From Saprospiraceae bacterium (lineage in GTDB: Bacteria > Bacteroidota > Bacteroidia > Chitinophagales > Saprospiraceae), in NCBI GenBank assembly GCA_016717105.1, contig JADKGF010000010.1:1-64000 (forward strand): a stretch of DNA of 64,000 bases, given 5' to 3'. The position numbers were made by a program, and so were the translations under genes. Shown here one piece after another: positions 29,452-39,126 of the stretch. The first letter of the stretch is position 1. Every line of letters begins with the position of its first letter. Under the pieces are notes generated by a model. That model was not told the DNA's origin. It searched no databases and was given only the letters and a program-made list of their open reading frames with translations.

Positions 29452-30378
29452 ATGCGGTCTTCTACCGTTTCTTTAAAACTTATGGGCAACCAATTTGAAT
29501 TTACAGCTGTAAATCCATCATTGGAAGCTTGTGAGGAAGGCGTGGCAATAGGTGTCGAAGAAGTTAAAAGAATTGAAAAGCTTTTGACCACTTTTTCTGA
29601 GGAAAGTGTAACAGCTTTGATCAATAAACATGCTGGTTTGGAACCGATACATGTGCCTGATGAAGTATTTTACCTTATCGAAAGGTGTCAAAGAATTTCC
29701 AATATAACCCAAGGTGCATTTGACATTACCTATGGCTCGGTAGATAAAAGTTATTGGAATTTTGATACAAAAATGACTCGCCTGCCGGATTTAAAGGAAT
29801 CTGCAAAGGCAGTTAAATTGGTTAATTACAAAAATATAATCCTGAACAGTAGTGAAAAAACTGTATTTCTAAAAAATAGGGGAATGCGCATTGGGTTCGG
29901 AGGCATCGGTAAAGGTTATGCGGCAGAGATGGCTAAACAAAAGATGAAACAATCTGGGATTGAGAATGGAGTAGTCAATGCGGCTGGTGACCTTACTGCT
30001 TGGGGCACTCAAGTCGATGGAAGACATTGGACCATTGGTATTGCAGATCCAAACCATAAACTGTCTCTCTTTAGCCAGTTTGAGATAGTCGAAAAGTCTG
30101 TTGCAACTAGTGGTGATTACGAAAAATTTGTCATCATTGATGGTAAAAGATTTTCTCATACGATTGATCCCGTGACAGGCATGCCGGCACAAGGCATAAA
30201 ATCAGTGACTATTATTTGTGGAAATGCCGAATTGGCAGATGCACTTACCACACCAATTATTGTCATGGGCAAAGAAGCTGGCTTACATATGATTAATCAA
30301 CTACATGGTGTAGAAGCCATTATTATTGATGAAAATGACAAAATATATTGTTCAAATAATATAAAAATAAATAGATGA
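29452..30378 (+). CDS. apbE: FAD:protein FMN transferase
   Basis: Exported or periplasmic enzyme that attaches FMN from FAD to Thr or Ser of target redox proteins; 308 residues. Motifs include KLMGNQFEFTA at the start, GAFDITYGSVDKSYW, GFGGIGKGYAAEMAKQKM, VNAAGDLTAWG and the catalytic SHTIDPVTGMPAQ. No clear signal peptide precedes the domain; the N terminus could be slightly longer or the protein could lie behind an unrecognised signal. Its stop overlaps the start of the DUF4266 gene (ATGA), a sign of translational coupling. Confidence 0.92.
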   Translation: MRSSTVSLKLMGNQFEFTAVNPSLEACEEGVAIGVEEVKRIEKLLTTFSEESVTALINKHAGLEPIHVPDEVFYLIERCQRISNITQGAFDITYGSVDKSYWNFDTKMTRLPDLKESAKAVKLVNYKNIILNSSEKTVFLKNRGMRIGFGGIGKGYAAEMAKQKMKQSGIENGVVNAAGDLTAWGTQVDGRHWTIGIADPNHKLSLFSQFEIVEKSVATSGDYEKFVIIDGKRFSHTIDPVTGMPAQGIKSVTIICGNAELADALTTPIIVMGKEAGLHMINQLHGVEAIIIDENDKIYCSNNIKINR

Positions 30379-30608
30379 ATACATTTTGTAAATCAAGGTT
30401 CTTTATACCAAAAGCTATGCTATTTTGTATGTTGGTGCTTACATCATGCAGTACAGTAAAATCGTCAGAAAAGGCTTATCTCAATGATGGTGAAATGTCT
30501 CTTTCCCTTAGAAAATTGGAGAAACTTGAGATTAATTTCCAATTGTATCGCGAAGGCTCATCAGGCGCAACAGGTGGCAAGAGTGGTGGTGGCTGTGGCT
30601 GTAATTAA
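30375..30608 (+). CDS. DUF4266 lipoprotein, possible flavinylation target
   Basis: A 77-residue lipoprotein: signal peptide with lipobox VLTSC (C25), a short helical region with DGEMSLSLRKLEK, and a glycine-rich C terminus ending GGKSGGGCGCN. The tail contains S63-G64-A65-T66, which resembles the S/D-G-A-T/S sequence that ApbE modifies in NqrC and RnfG. The gene overlaps apbE by 4 bases and precedes the DUF3570 barrel by 19 bases. Covalent FMN on T66 is my inference. Family assignment rests on the length, lipobox and GCGCN tail. Confidence 0.82.
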   Translation: MNTFCKSRFFIPKAMLFCMLVLTSCSTVKSSEKAYLNDGEMSLSLRKLEKLEINFQLYREGSSGATGGKSGGGCGCN

Positions 30609-30627
30609 TCAATTCAAAACGTAAAGC

Positions 30628-31839
30628 ATGTTAAAAATAAATTTAGCTTTTCTAGGCTTGATTCTGTCATTAGTGCAGATTTATGCCCAAAGTTTTATGA
30701 TAGATAGTACTAAAATCTATAAGAAAAAGACACTGAGTCTAGATGAAGTAAATATCTTATCATCTTATTATCATCAAGAAGGCAACCATTCTGCGATAAC
30801 TGGAGGCATTGGAACCGAAAAACTATCTGATTTTGCCAATGTCATCGATCTGAAACTCAATAAATATAATGGTCAAGGTAAAAAGTTTACTTATGGAGCG
30901 GAGATTGGAGTTGATTATTATACGTCAGCATCATCCGACAAAATAGACACCAAGGTTTCTTCTGCTTCATCGTCTGATGTCAGATTTTATCCATCCATCA
31001 ATTATAGTGTAGATAATGAGAAAACGGGTGTAGTAATAGGTGGAAATATTGCATTTTCCAAAGAATATGATTATACATCCATAGGTGGCGGAGCAAATTT
31101 CACTAAAAAATCGAAAAATGAAAATACGGAGTTTAGTGCAAAAGCCAATATTTTTTTAGATACCTATAGCCAGATAGTTCCTTCAGAATTTAGAGCTAAT
31201 CTTCCATCAAGACAACAAAAGAAGGGCGAAATCGGAAATGCCGCTCGGAATTCGTTTGATCTGTCATTTACACTTTCTCAAGTATTGTCCAAGCGTTTTC
31301 AGATGGCATTGACCATGGATATTGCTTATCAAAGTGGTTTGTTGAGTACACCTTTTCACAGGGTTTATTTTGATGATCAGTCACTACTGCGTGAGACATT
31401 GCCTGGTACAAGATTAAAATTGCCGATTGGTGTACGTGCAAATTATTTTATTGGTGAAAGATTCATAATCCGTTCGTTTTATAGGTTTTATCAGGACGAT
31501 TGGGGCATGTCATCTCATACTGCCCATATAGAATTGCCAATAAAAGTATCATCATTCTTTTCGGTGAGTCCTTTTTATAGATATTACAAGCAGTCCAAAA
31601 TCGATTACTTTGCACCTTATCAAGAACATAAAGTTGGAGCTGAATTTTTTAGTAGCGACTATGATTTGTCAGGCTTTGATAGCAGATTTTATGGCATTGG
31701 AGTGAGGCATACACCATTTAAAACCATAGCCAATTTATTTGCCATCAGTCAGGTAGAACTTCGTGGCGCCTTGTATGAACGAAGTGATGGTTTGTCAGCT
31801 GGCATTGTGACTTTGCATGTTCAGTTTAAAGGTTTTTAA
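30628..31839 (+). CDS. DUF3570 outer-membrane beta-barrel protein
   Basis: A 403-residue secreted protein with a signal peptide (MLKINLAFLGLILSLVQIYAQ) and a full-length transmembrane beta-barrel pattern: alternating hydrophobic strands such as RFYPSINYSVDN, GGNIAFSKEYDYTS and VSPFYRYYKQSKIDYFAPY, ending HVQFKGF with a terminal Phe. DUF3570 genes commonly follow DUF4266 and apbE, as here. It may carry the DUF4266 lipoprotein or its electrons across the outer membrane, but the role is unproven. Confidence 0.87.
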   Translation: MLKINLAFLGLILSLVQIYAQSFMIDSTKIYKKKTLSLDEVNILSSYYHQEGNHSAITGGIGTEKLSDFANVIDLKLNKYNGQGKKFTYGAEIGVDYYTSASSDKIDTKVSSASSSDVRFYPSINYSVDNEKTGVVIGGNIAFSKEYDYTSIGGGANFTKKSKNENTEFSAKANIFLDTYSQIVPSEFRANLPSRQQKKGEIGNAARNSFDLSFTLSQVLSKRFQMALTMDIAYQSGLLSTPFHRVYFDDQSLLRETLPGTRLKLPIGVRANYFIGERFIIRSFYRFYQDDWGMSSHTAHIELPIKVSSFFSVSPFYRYYKQSKIDYFAPYQEHKVGAEFFSSDYDLSGFDSRFYGIGVRHTPFKTIANLFAISQVELRGALYERSDGLSAGIVTLHVQFKGF

Positions 31840-31965
31840 GTATTTTTAAAATCTTTTAATAAGTAGTTTATTGCAAGCTATCAAACGAAAAAATTGGACG
31901 AGGAGATGGCCAATTAATTTCGAAATATTTTTTTATAAAGTGATTAATGAAATTGAGATTTATTT

Positions 31966-31973
31966 TACTTTTG
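31966..31973 (+). promoter_or_regulatory. -7 box before the DUF1028 gene
   Basis: TACTTTTG matches TAnnTTTG, 22 bases before the ATG at 31996. Confidence 0.4.
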
Positions 31974-31995
31974 CGCCTCAAATTTTAAATATTTT

Positions 31996-33048
31996 ATGAA
32001 TTCATCGTTTTTAAGGTCAGTATTAAGTAGTTTTTTTCTTTTGTTATTGCTAAATGTAACATTTGCTCAAGATACATTTTCTATCGTAGCCGCCGACTCC
32101 ATCACACGCGAACTAGGAAGTGCGGGTGCATCATGTGTAGATTTGTTTGAAGGCGAAAAGATGGATCCAATATATGCGAAACCTAACTTTTTATCTGCCA
32201 TTATACCTAATAAAGGTTCAATAAATGTACAATCTGATTTTTTATTAGAGAACAAACTTAATGCCATTGCCCGATTTGAGGCTGGCGACAGTCCGTCACA
32301 GGTAATTTCATACTTGTTAGCACATGATGCAAAAAATGCAACTGTTGATAGACAATATGGTGCAGTTGGATTTTCTAATGGAAAAGTAGAAGAACAAGCT
32401 TTTACAGGTTCTGATTGTTTAGATTTTGCAGGACATGTAACAGGGCATATTGGTCAATTTCATTATTCTATCCAAGGTAACATACTTAAAGGAAAACATG
32501 TAATTGATGCCATGGAAGCAGGATTTAGAAATACTAATGGCGATTTGAAATGTCGATTAATGGCTGCTATGCAGGGAGCCAAAATAGTTGGGGCTGATGT
32601 TCGCTGTGAGGAAAATAAAACTTCATCATTATTTGCATTTTTGGAAGTGGCCTTACCTACAGATGCCAAGGATGCACCATCATTTTCGGTATCTGTCAAG
32701 ACACATGAGTTGTCACAAATAGAGCCAATAGATTCATTGCAAAAGATATTCAATACTCTCCACCAATGTGCTCCATCAAGTATTGTAGAAACTCTATCAA
32801 GTAATCTGCTTTTTACCGTCTATCCAAATCCTACAATTGATAAGACATTTGCCATCAAAAACTTGAACAATTCCGATCAAGATTTTAACCTTAGGATCTC
32901 GGATATTTCTGGTAAAATTGTATGGCAATACCAAGGCAAGCTATCTGATAAAACCTTTACAGTCAGAGAACTAAATCAAGGTATCTACCAACTGCTTATA
33001 ATAGATCAGAATAACAAGATACACCCGTTTAAGCTGCATGTTCAGTAA
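31996..33048 (+). CDS. Secreted DUF1028 protein with T9SS sorting domain
   Basis: A 350-residue secreted protein. After a signal peptide (ending NVTFAQ) comes DTFSIVAADSITRELGSAGAS, the DUF1028 start, an Ntn-hydrolase-like family. Features include RQYGAVGFSNGKVEEQAFTG, DFAGHVTGHIGQFHYSIQGN and CRLMAAMQGAK. The C-terminal 75 residues are a T9SS type A sorting domain (FTVYPNPTIDKTFAI to GIYQLLIIDQNNKIHPFKL). Unusual for DUF1028, the protein is directed to the cell surface. The catalytic activity of the family is not established. Confidence 0.87.
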   Translation: MNSSFLRSVLSSFFLLLLLNVTFAQDTFSIVAADSITRELGSAGASCVDLFEGEKMDPIYAKPNFLSAIIPNKGSINVQSDFLLENKLNAIARFEAGDSPSQVISYLLAHDAKNATVDRQYGAVGFSNGKVEEQAFTGSDCLDFAGHVTGHIGQFHYSIQGNILKGKHVIDAMEAGFRNTNGDLKCRLMAAMQGAKIVGADVRCEENKTSSLFAFLEVALPTDAKDAPSFSVSVKTHELSQIEPIDSLQKIFNTLHQCAPSSIVETLSSNLLFTVYPNPTIDKTFAIKNLNNSDQDFNLRISDISGKIVWQYQGKLSDKTFTVRELNQGIYQLLIIDQNNKIHPFKLHVQ

Positions 33049-33239
33049 AAACTGACCCAAAAGTTTTAGTATAAAACTTCAGGATTTCATCTTTATTCGT
33101 TGTATTTCCCTACCAACGATAGCATTTCATTTCCTCCTGACAGCATATTAATATTGTTAAATGTATGCGCAGAAGACACATTTCAATATTTAAGTAGAAA
33201 TATCACTAGATAAATGAGCTCTTTATAAATGACTTTGTG

Positions 33240-33247
33240 TACATTTG
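33240..33247 (+). promoter_or_regulatory. -7 box before the T9SS gene at 33.3 kb
   Basis: TACATTTG matches TAnnTTTG, about 80 bases before the ATG at 33327. Confidence 0.3.
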
Positions 33248-33326
33248 TAAGGATTAAGGTCATTTTATGACCAAGAGGAAATTGTTACGTACATCAAGAA
33301 AAAAATTCAATATTAAAAATAATCAT

Positions 33327-34192
33327 ATGAAAACTTTTCAAAATTTACTAATCCTTGTTTTAACCTTATGCAGCTTTTGGGCAAAGGGCCAACACTTTGA
33401 ATTACCGATTTTCTTCGAAGATGCTATAGGAAATAAGGATTCACTCATCCTTGGTTATGACATCGCTGCTAGTAAAGGCATAGATACTGCACTTGGCGAA
33501 ATAGATATTTTAGGTACACCTTATACCAAGGAATTTGAAGTACGCGCATCAATGTATAAGTACGAAAAAATAAGACATGAAGACCCTAGAATTATCGAAT
33601 CAAAAAAGATGATAATCGAAAGTGATTGTGTTTACCCAACTTTATACGATGAAGTAAATTCCATTATGGTACTAATTAAAAGTGCCAATTGGCCGATTGT
33701 GATTTCATGGGATAGTACTTTATTCCAGGATTCGTGTCGTGCGATGGCTATCATAGAATGTGAACCCGGCGGATGGTTTGATGTATGTGGTGGAAACAAT
33801 CGTTTTTTGGTATTAGAAATGGAGGAAATAGATAAGTTTTCATTTGTTAGAACAGTTTACACAATTCAGACAGAAACAGACACGCTCTTTGCCCTGTTTT
33901 TTCCTTTGAGTCGAAAGATAGATGTTGGTATTGTAGAGCCACCAAATCAAAATAAAGTTATTACTTATCCCAATCCAGTATACGATGATTCAGTCTTATT
34001 TAGGATTGAGGATAGTGCATACAACGATCCAAATCTCACCGTAAAAATTTGTAATACTCTAGGTTCTGTGATTTCGGTAAATCAGATAAACGAAGAAATC
34101 TCAACACAAAGCTGGAGCAGCGGTATGTACTTTTTGAGATATCAAATGGCGATAAAAATGTGCAAACAGGAAAATTTCTGGTGGTGAAGTAA
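33327..34192 (+). pseudogene. Secreted T9SS substrate of unknown function, frameshifted in its tail
   Basis: About 288 residues. Signal peptide MKTFQNLLILVLTLCSFWAKG, then a compact domain with GYDIAASKGIDTALGEID, CEPGGWFDVCGGNNRF and FVRTVYTIQTETDTLFALFF that I do not recognise. The tail is a T9SS sorting domain (VITYPNPVYDDSVLF onward). In the run of A at 34144-34146 one base is missing: the present frame ends prematurely at 34187 while the alternative frame gives GDKNVQTGKFLVVK and stops at 34192, the normal sorting-domain ending. Confidence 0.75.
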
Positions 34193-34319
34193 AGTGTTGT
34201 TGTTGAGACAATAAAATCAAACATAATCAGTTTTAGTGATGGAAAACGTTTGTCGCAGGTGACCTATTATTAAAAGAAGTGAATTAACATAAAATTGACT
34301 AAAGATAAAATAACATAAA

Positions 34320-34805
34320 ATGACCATAAGAAATATTAAAATTCTATTTTTGTTTTTAAGTTTTAACATTATTGTATCATCTTGCTCAGATGAAGATACA
34401 GTCACTAATATTCCAATTCCAATTGATAAAAATTATTTAGTGTTTGGATATATTTTTGGTGAATGTACAGGAGATTGTCGTGATCTTTATTTATTAACAG
34501 ATAATAAACTTTATCAAGATTCAAATAATCCGGCAGGGCAACAAGTAACTTTTAATAGACAACCACGCTCAAGTCAAATGTATGAAATTGCTGATACATT
34601 GTTAAATTTACCAGCCAGTTTGATATCAAACTCATTAGAAAAAGATGTACTCATTCAGTCAATCGCAGATATTGATTACCATATTCGTGGGAATATAGAT
34701 GGAAAAGAGTTCAATATCATTTACGATGACATTGATTCAACTTTAAATGTAGAATTGTACAGATACAGTAAAACACTTAGGCATGTCTTAAAACAAATAA
34801 GATAA
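34320..34805 (+). CDS. Lipoprotein of unknown function
   Basis: A 161-residue protein with a lipoprotein signal peptide (FLSFNIIVSSC, lipid-accepting Cys near residue 22) and an acidic linker SDEDTVTNIPIPIDK. The body has FGYIFGECTGDCRDLYLL, with two cysteines, and no family signature I can name. It is shorter than its neighbours and is transcribed rightward after the T9SS gene; cotranscription is uncertain across 127 bases. Confidence 0.6.
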   Translation: MTIRNIKILFLFLSFNIIVSSCSDEDTVTNIPIPIDKNYLVFGYIFGECTGDCRDLYLLTDNKLYQDSNNPAGQQVTFNRQPRSSQMYEIADTLLNLPASLISNSLEKDVLIQSIADIDYHIRGNIDGKEFNIIYDDIDSTLNVELYRYSKTLRHVLKQIR

Positions 34806-34916
34806 TATTTTTCAAGGTAAATTGAGATACCATTTGCAATTGGCCCTACTTTTATAAAAAACTTTTACAAATCAAGATAAGTTATGAAACCCTAATTCCC
34901 TATCCATTTTTCCCGA

Positions 34917-34946
34917 TTGGTATTATTTGATATTTTTGTACCTTTG
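34917..34946 (+). promoter_or_regulatory. Promoter for aguB-aguA
   Basis: TTG (34917-34919), a 19-base spacer and TACCTTTG (34939-34946) match the Bacteroidota promoter. It lies 20 bases before the aguB ATG at 34967. Confidence 0.6.
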
Positions 34947-34966
34947 CCCGTCTAATATTTATACTA

Positions 34967-35842
34967 ATGTCAATTGTACAAATAGGGCTTGTTCAGATGT
35001 CCTGTGTCGGTGATAAAGCCGCAAACCTTGATAAGGCAATTTCACGAATCAGAGTCGCTGCGGCTAATGGTGCTCAAATCGTTTGTCTGCAAGAGTTGTT
35101 TACATCTTTATACTTTTGTGATGTAGAGGATTATGATAATTTTGCTTTAGCTGAAGCGATACCTGGGTCTTCCACGGATGTCTTGTCTGCCGTTGCAGCG
35201 GAGCTCAATGTAGTTATCATCGCTTCGCTATTCGAAAAAAGAGCGCCTGGTTTATATCATAACACCACCGCCATCCTTGACGCTGATGGTAAGTATTTGG
35301 GTAAATATCGCAAGATGCATATTCCCGATGATCCGGCATTTTATGAGAAGTTTTATTTTACGCCAGGAGATCTTGGATACAAAGTCTTCCAAACAAAATA
35401 TGCCAAGATAGGTGTACTCATCTGTTGGGATCAGTGGTATCCAGAGGCAAGCAGGATTACAGCACTCATGGGTGCTGATGTGATGTTTTATCCTACAGCA
35501 ATCGGATGGGCAACTACACAAGATGAAGAGACCAATGCCGACCAGTATAATGCTTGGCAGACTATCCAGCGATCTCATGCTGTTGCCAATGGCATCCCTG
35601 TAGTCAGTGTCAATAGAGTAGGGTATGAGCAAGATGGTGCTATGAAGTTTTGGGGCGGCAGTTTTGTGGCAAACGGACAAGGCAAACTATTATACAAGGC
35701 ATCACACGAGGACGAAGAAACCAAAGTCGTACCTGTGGACTTGAGTCAAGCGGATGAATTCAGGGTACATTGGCCATTTTTGCGTGACCGTAGAATCGAC
35801 AGCTACCAACCTATAACCAAAAGATTTATTGATGAAGCTTGA
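34967..35842 (+). CDS. aguB: N-carbamoylputrescine amidase
   Basis: Nitrilase-superfamily enzyme of 291 residues that hydrolyses N-carbamoylputrescine to putrescine, the last step of the agmatine route. The Glu-Lys-Cys triad is visible in VCLQELF (residue about 43), YRKMHIPDDPAFYEKFYF and VLICWDQWYPEAS. It overlaps aguA by 11 bases, giving a two-gene operon. No arginine decarboxylase lies in the window. Confidence 0.92.
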   Translation: MSIVQIGLVQMSCVGDKAANLDKAISRIRVAAANGAQIVCLQELFTSLYFCDVEDYDNFALAEAIPGSSTDVLSAVAAELNVVIIASLFEKRAPGLYHNTTAILDADGKYLGKYRKMHIPDDPAFYEKFYFTPGDLGYKVFQTKYAKIGVLICWDQWYPEASRITALMGADVMFYPTAIGWATTQDEETNADQYNAWQTIQRSHAVANGIPVVSVNRVGYEQDGAMKFWGGSFVANGQGKLLYKASHEDEETKVVPVDLSQADEFRVHWPFLRDRRIDSYQPITKRFIDEA

Positions 35843-36908
35843 TTTTACGCCTAGAGAATTAGGCTATCGATTTCCTGCAGAATTTGAGCGACAGGCTGCA
35901 TTGTGGTTGTCATGGCCACACAAAGAAGCGTCATGGCCTGGTAAGTTATCGCTGATATATGATCCATATGCAGAGTTTATCCTTCGAGTGGCAGCACATC
36001 AGACGGTCAAAATCAACGTGGAAAATGGCGCTATGCATCACTTCGCTGTAGATCGGATCGTGAATTCTGCTTATGCACTTTCCATTAATGATGTAGATTC
36101 GCTCCTTGATAATATAAAATTTTACTATCATCCGACCAATGATGCGTGGTGTCGAGATCATGGCCCTGCTTTTTTGATAAATGAATCTGAAGGTACCAAA
36201 GCCATCGTGGATTGGGGATACAATGCTTGGGGAGATAAGTATCCACCTTATGATCTAGATGACGTGATTCCGACGCTTATCGGCCAAAAGATGAATCTTC
36301 CAGTATTTCATCCAGGCATTGTAATGGAAGGCGGCAGTGTAGAGTTTAATGGTAAAGGATGCATCATGACCACTACGGCTTGTTTGCTAAATGAAAATAG
36401 AAATCCGCACCTTAGCAAGTATGAAATCGAACAATTTCTGATAGAATATTACGGTGGTGACCATATTTTGTGGCTTGGTGATGGTATCGTAGGCGATGAC
36501 ACAGACGGACATATCGATGATATCACACGCTTCGTAGATGCCAATACGGTAGTTACTGTGATTGAAAAAAATAAGTCGGACGATAATTACGATATCTTAC
36601 GTGACAATCTCAAACTTCTGAAGAAAATGAGACTTCCGGATGACCAACCTTTGAATATCGTGGAATTGCCAATGCCTAATCCAGTGATATATGAGGATCA
36701 AAGATTGCCAGCATCTTACGCCAATTTCTATATCTCAAATGAAAACGTCATAGTACCCACATTCAGAGACGATACAAACGATCAGGAAGCCATAGATATT
36801 TTACAATCTTGTTTTCCAGATCGAGAAGTCGTCGGCATCGATTCTGTGGATATTATTTGGGGATTAGGATCCTTCCATTGTCTGAGCCAACAAGAACCAG
36901 CTATTTGA
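35832..36908 (+). CDS. aguA: Agmatine deiminase
   Basis: Hydrolyses agmatine to N-carbamoylputrescine and ammonia; 358 residues from the ATG at 35832, which overlaps the aguB stop. The guanidine-modifying fold is supported by WLSWPHKEASWPG, NDAWCRDHGPAFLI, MEGGSVEFNGKG, GHIDDITRFVD and the C-terminal catalytic cysteine in WGLGSFHCLSQQEPA. With aguB it gives a complete agmatine to putrescine conversion; polyamine supply is the likely role. Confidence 0.93.
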   Translation: MKLDFTPRELGYRFPAEFERQAALWLSWPHKEASWPGKLSLIYDPYAEFILRVAAHQTVKINVENGAMHHFAVDRIVNSAYALSINDVDSLLDNIKFYYHPTNDAWCRDHGPAFLINESEGTKAIVDWGYNAWGDKYPPYDLDDVIPTLIGQKMNLPVFHPGIVMEGGSVEFNGKGCIMTTTACLLNENRNPHLSKYEIEQFLIEYYGGDHILWLGDGIVGDDTDGHIDDITRFVDANTVVTVIEKNKSDDNYDILRDNLKLLKKMRLPDDQPLNIVELPMPNPVIYEDQRLPASYANFYISNENVIVPTFRDDTNDQEAIDILQSCFPDREVVGIDSVDIIWGLGSFHCLSQQEPAI

Positions 36909-36955
36909 TTTTTCAGTCTATCATTAGATAAGCTAAATGTAAAGTTTAACGAAGT

Positions 36956-37918
36956 TTACGATTCTTCTACTTCGTGTGGATGTTCTTTCTTGTATTTGAG
37001 TGAGAAATAGATACCACCTAAGATAGATATCAGTATGATCAACAATGACAATCCGATGGATAAGTGATAGTGGTTGGCCAAGATGAGTTTGATACCAACA
37101 TATGTCAAGATTACCGTCAAACTATACTTAAGATAATGAAATGAATCCAGCATATTGGCTACAAAGAAGTACATAGATCTCAAGCCTAAGATTGCAAAAA
37201 TATTAGAAGTAAAGACTATAAATGGATCTGTCGTGATGCCCAAAATAGCTGGAATACTATCTAATGCAAACAAAATATCTGTAAACTCTATAAGGATTAG
37301 AGCTAGAAGCAAAGGTGTAGCGATGGTCAATCCATTGCGTTTTACAATAAATTTTTCGTGGTCGATCCTGCTTGTGACTGGCATGATTTTTTTGATCATC
37401 TTGTACATAAATGAACTTTTTGGATCAAATTCTTCATCATCATCAGCAATAGCCATTTTAATAGCTGTATATATTAAGAATGCACCAAAGATGTAGGTTG
37501 TCCAGGTGAATTTCTCTATCAAAATGACACCGAAGGCAATCATAATACCTCTGAAAAGTAAGGCGCCGATAATACCCCAAAATAGCACTCGATGTTGATA
37601 CTTTTTAGGGATTCTGAATGATTTGAAGATCATAGCAATAACAAAAATATTGTCTATGCTAAGCGTAAGTTCTATGATGTACCCTGTGAGATATTCTATG
37701 GCTGATTGGGTAGCAGTCGTCGGATGCGGAGATACCATCATGCCATTTTTGTATATCAAATAAATGACGCCCGAAAACAATAAGCCCAAGGTAGTCCATC
37801 CAATTGTCCATTTTGTGGCTTCTTTATATGAAATCTCATGCGCTTCTCTATTGAAAACGCCGAGGTCTATGGCGAGAAAAATGGTAATCAGTACTAAAAA
37901 TGCTAACCAAATGATCAT
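36956..37918 (-). CDS. TerC/Alx-family membrane protein
   Basis: A 320-residue integral membrane protein with about eight hydrophobic segments. Family motifs: IELTLSIDNIFVIAMIFKSF (E-x-x-L-S-x-D-N), VLFWGIIGALLFRGIMI, and EFTDILFALDSIPAILGIT with the acidic residues implicated in metal transport. E. coli Alx/TerC relatives are linked to manganese export. It is convergent with aguA (about 47 bases apart) and stands alone. Confidence 0.9.
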   Translation of the reverse strand: MIIWLAFLVLITIFLAIDLGVFNREAHEISYKEATKWTIGWTTLGLLFSGVIYLIYKNGMMVSPHPTTATQSAIEYLTGYIIELTLSIDNIFVIAMIFKSFRIPKKYQHRVLFWGIIGALLFRGIMIAFGVILIEKFTWTTYIFGAFLIYTAIKMAIADDDEEFDPKSSFMYKMIKKIMPVTSRIDHEKFIVKRNGLTIATPLLLALILIEFTDILFALDSIPAILGITTDPFIVFTSNIFAILGLRSMYFFVANMLDSFHYLKYSLTVILTYVGIKLILANHYHLSIGLSLLIILISILGGIYFSLKYKKEHPHEVEES

Positions 37919-38294
37919 ATATTATTTTTTCCTATTTGAATTTTAAAATTAAATTTTATGAAACTCACCGCATTGTATAAGTGGTACCGAGCGCCTATAT
38001 TTTGAATCTTGTTTCTAATATTTCAACATTCTAAATTACTCAGGCATCTTGACAACAATAATAGTTACCGAGAGTTTTAAATAAGTGTATCTGAATAAAA
38101 ACACAAAGTTAGTGTTAATCTTGGTGCCAACCTATACATTCAGATATTGCCTAGAAAATATTCGCTTTATCCAAGTAAAATATCGATTTGTGATAAATGA
38201 TTTTAAAATAAAATTTTGAAATCACTCCAATTTCGTAGGTAATATGTTTACTTTTGGCGTAAAATTTATATTTCCCATACAAAATACTTTAAAA
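37919..38294. other. Intergenic region with one possible -7 box
   Basis: About 375 bases without a gene. The only signal I can point to is TACTTTTG at 38253-38260, a TAnnTTTG match about 35 bases before the DUF1569 gene. Confidence 0.35.
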
Positions 38295-38756
38295 ATGGCT
38301 TTACCGAATATATTTAATAAAGAAGTTTCTGACCAGATTGTGGAAAGAATCAATAAATTGACACCACAATCACAACCATTATGGGGCAAGATGAATGTGG
38401 CCCAGATGTTGGCCCATAATAATGTTACATATAGGTATGTTTACGAACCAGAACAATTCAAGAAACCAAATTTTCTGATGGCTTGGGTACTTAAATCTTT
38501 TGTCAAAAAGACAGTCGTGAGTGAGGTGCCTTATGCAAAGAATACGCAAACAGGTCCTGATTTTATCATTAAAGACGAAAGGAATTTTGAAACCGAAAAA
38601 AATAATCTCATTAGTTTTATAAAAAGAGTTCAATCTGAAGGAGAAAAAACATTTGAACAACGAGAATCATTTTCCTTCGGCAAACTAAGTGCTGTAGAAT
38701 GGAATAATATGTTTTACAAGCACATAGATCACCATTTAACTCAGTTTGGTGTTTGA
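38295..38756 (+). CDS. DUF1569 (DinB-like helical bundle) protein
   Basis: A 153-residue cytoplasmic protein; the ATG at 38295 is preferred over an upstream in-frame start because the homologous region begins MALPNIFNKEV. Features are QPLWGKMNVAQMLAHNNVTY, with a DinB-like metal-site histidine, and the end MFYKHIDHHLTQFGV, with further histidines. The family is related to the DinB/YfiT metal-dependent fold; function is unknown. Confidence 0.78.
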   Translation: MALPNIFNKEVSDQIVERINKLTPQSQPLWGKMNVAQMLAHNNVTYRYVYEPEQFKKPNFLMAWVLKSFVKKTVVSEVPYAKNTQTGPDFIIKDERNFETEKNNLISFIKRVQSEGEKTFEQRESFSFGKLSAVEWNNMFYKHIDHHLTQFGV

Positions 38757-38773
38757 TTTTGAAAGCTCTGTGA

Positions 38774-39121
38774 TTACATTTTAGTATTAGAAGACAAGCC
38801 GTCATACCGAGACTTTAAAGTACGAAGCTTATCGATTTCATAAATACCAGGACTTAAAAGCTGGTCACTTTCTAATATTTGCAATGAGTACATTTCTGAA
38901 CTATCAGCAGGTGTACTTATCAAATCTCTTTGGCTTAATAATAGGGCCGTAACAGCTGCTACGGCAAGCATGACCGCTGCCACGGATACATACTTAAACT
39001 TACTAATTTTACGTTTGTCACGTGCATTTTCCAATTTTGACTCTAGGCGCATCCAAGCATTTTCAGGTGCAGCTACCCGATGCTTAAGTGAGAATGATCG
39101 CAGGTCATTTATATTTTTCAT
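38774..39121 (-). CDS. Probable anti-sigma factor or sigma-linked membrane protein
   Basis: A 115-residue protein with a cytoplasmic N terminus (MKNINDLRSFSLKHRVAAPENAWMRLE), one transmembrane helix (YVSVAAVMLAVAAVTALLL) and a short periplasmic tail. It begins 5 bases after the ECF-type sigma gene, a layout typical of sigma/anti-sigma pairs in Bacteroidota. No zinc HxxxCxxC motif is present, so the assignment relies on topology and position. Confidence 0.6.
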   Translation of the reverse strand: MKNINDLRSFSLKHRVAAPENAWMRLESKLENARDKRKISKFKYVSVAAVMLAVAAVTALLLSQRDLISTPADSSEMYSLQILESDQLLSPGIYEIDKLRTLKSRYDGLSSNTKM

Positions 39122-39126
39122 TTTTT

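Noticed and set aside
35252..35680. Minus-strand ORF of 142 codons
   Set aside because: Shadow of aguB, whose catalytic triad is intact on the plus strand.
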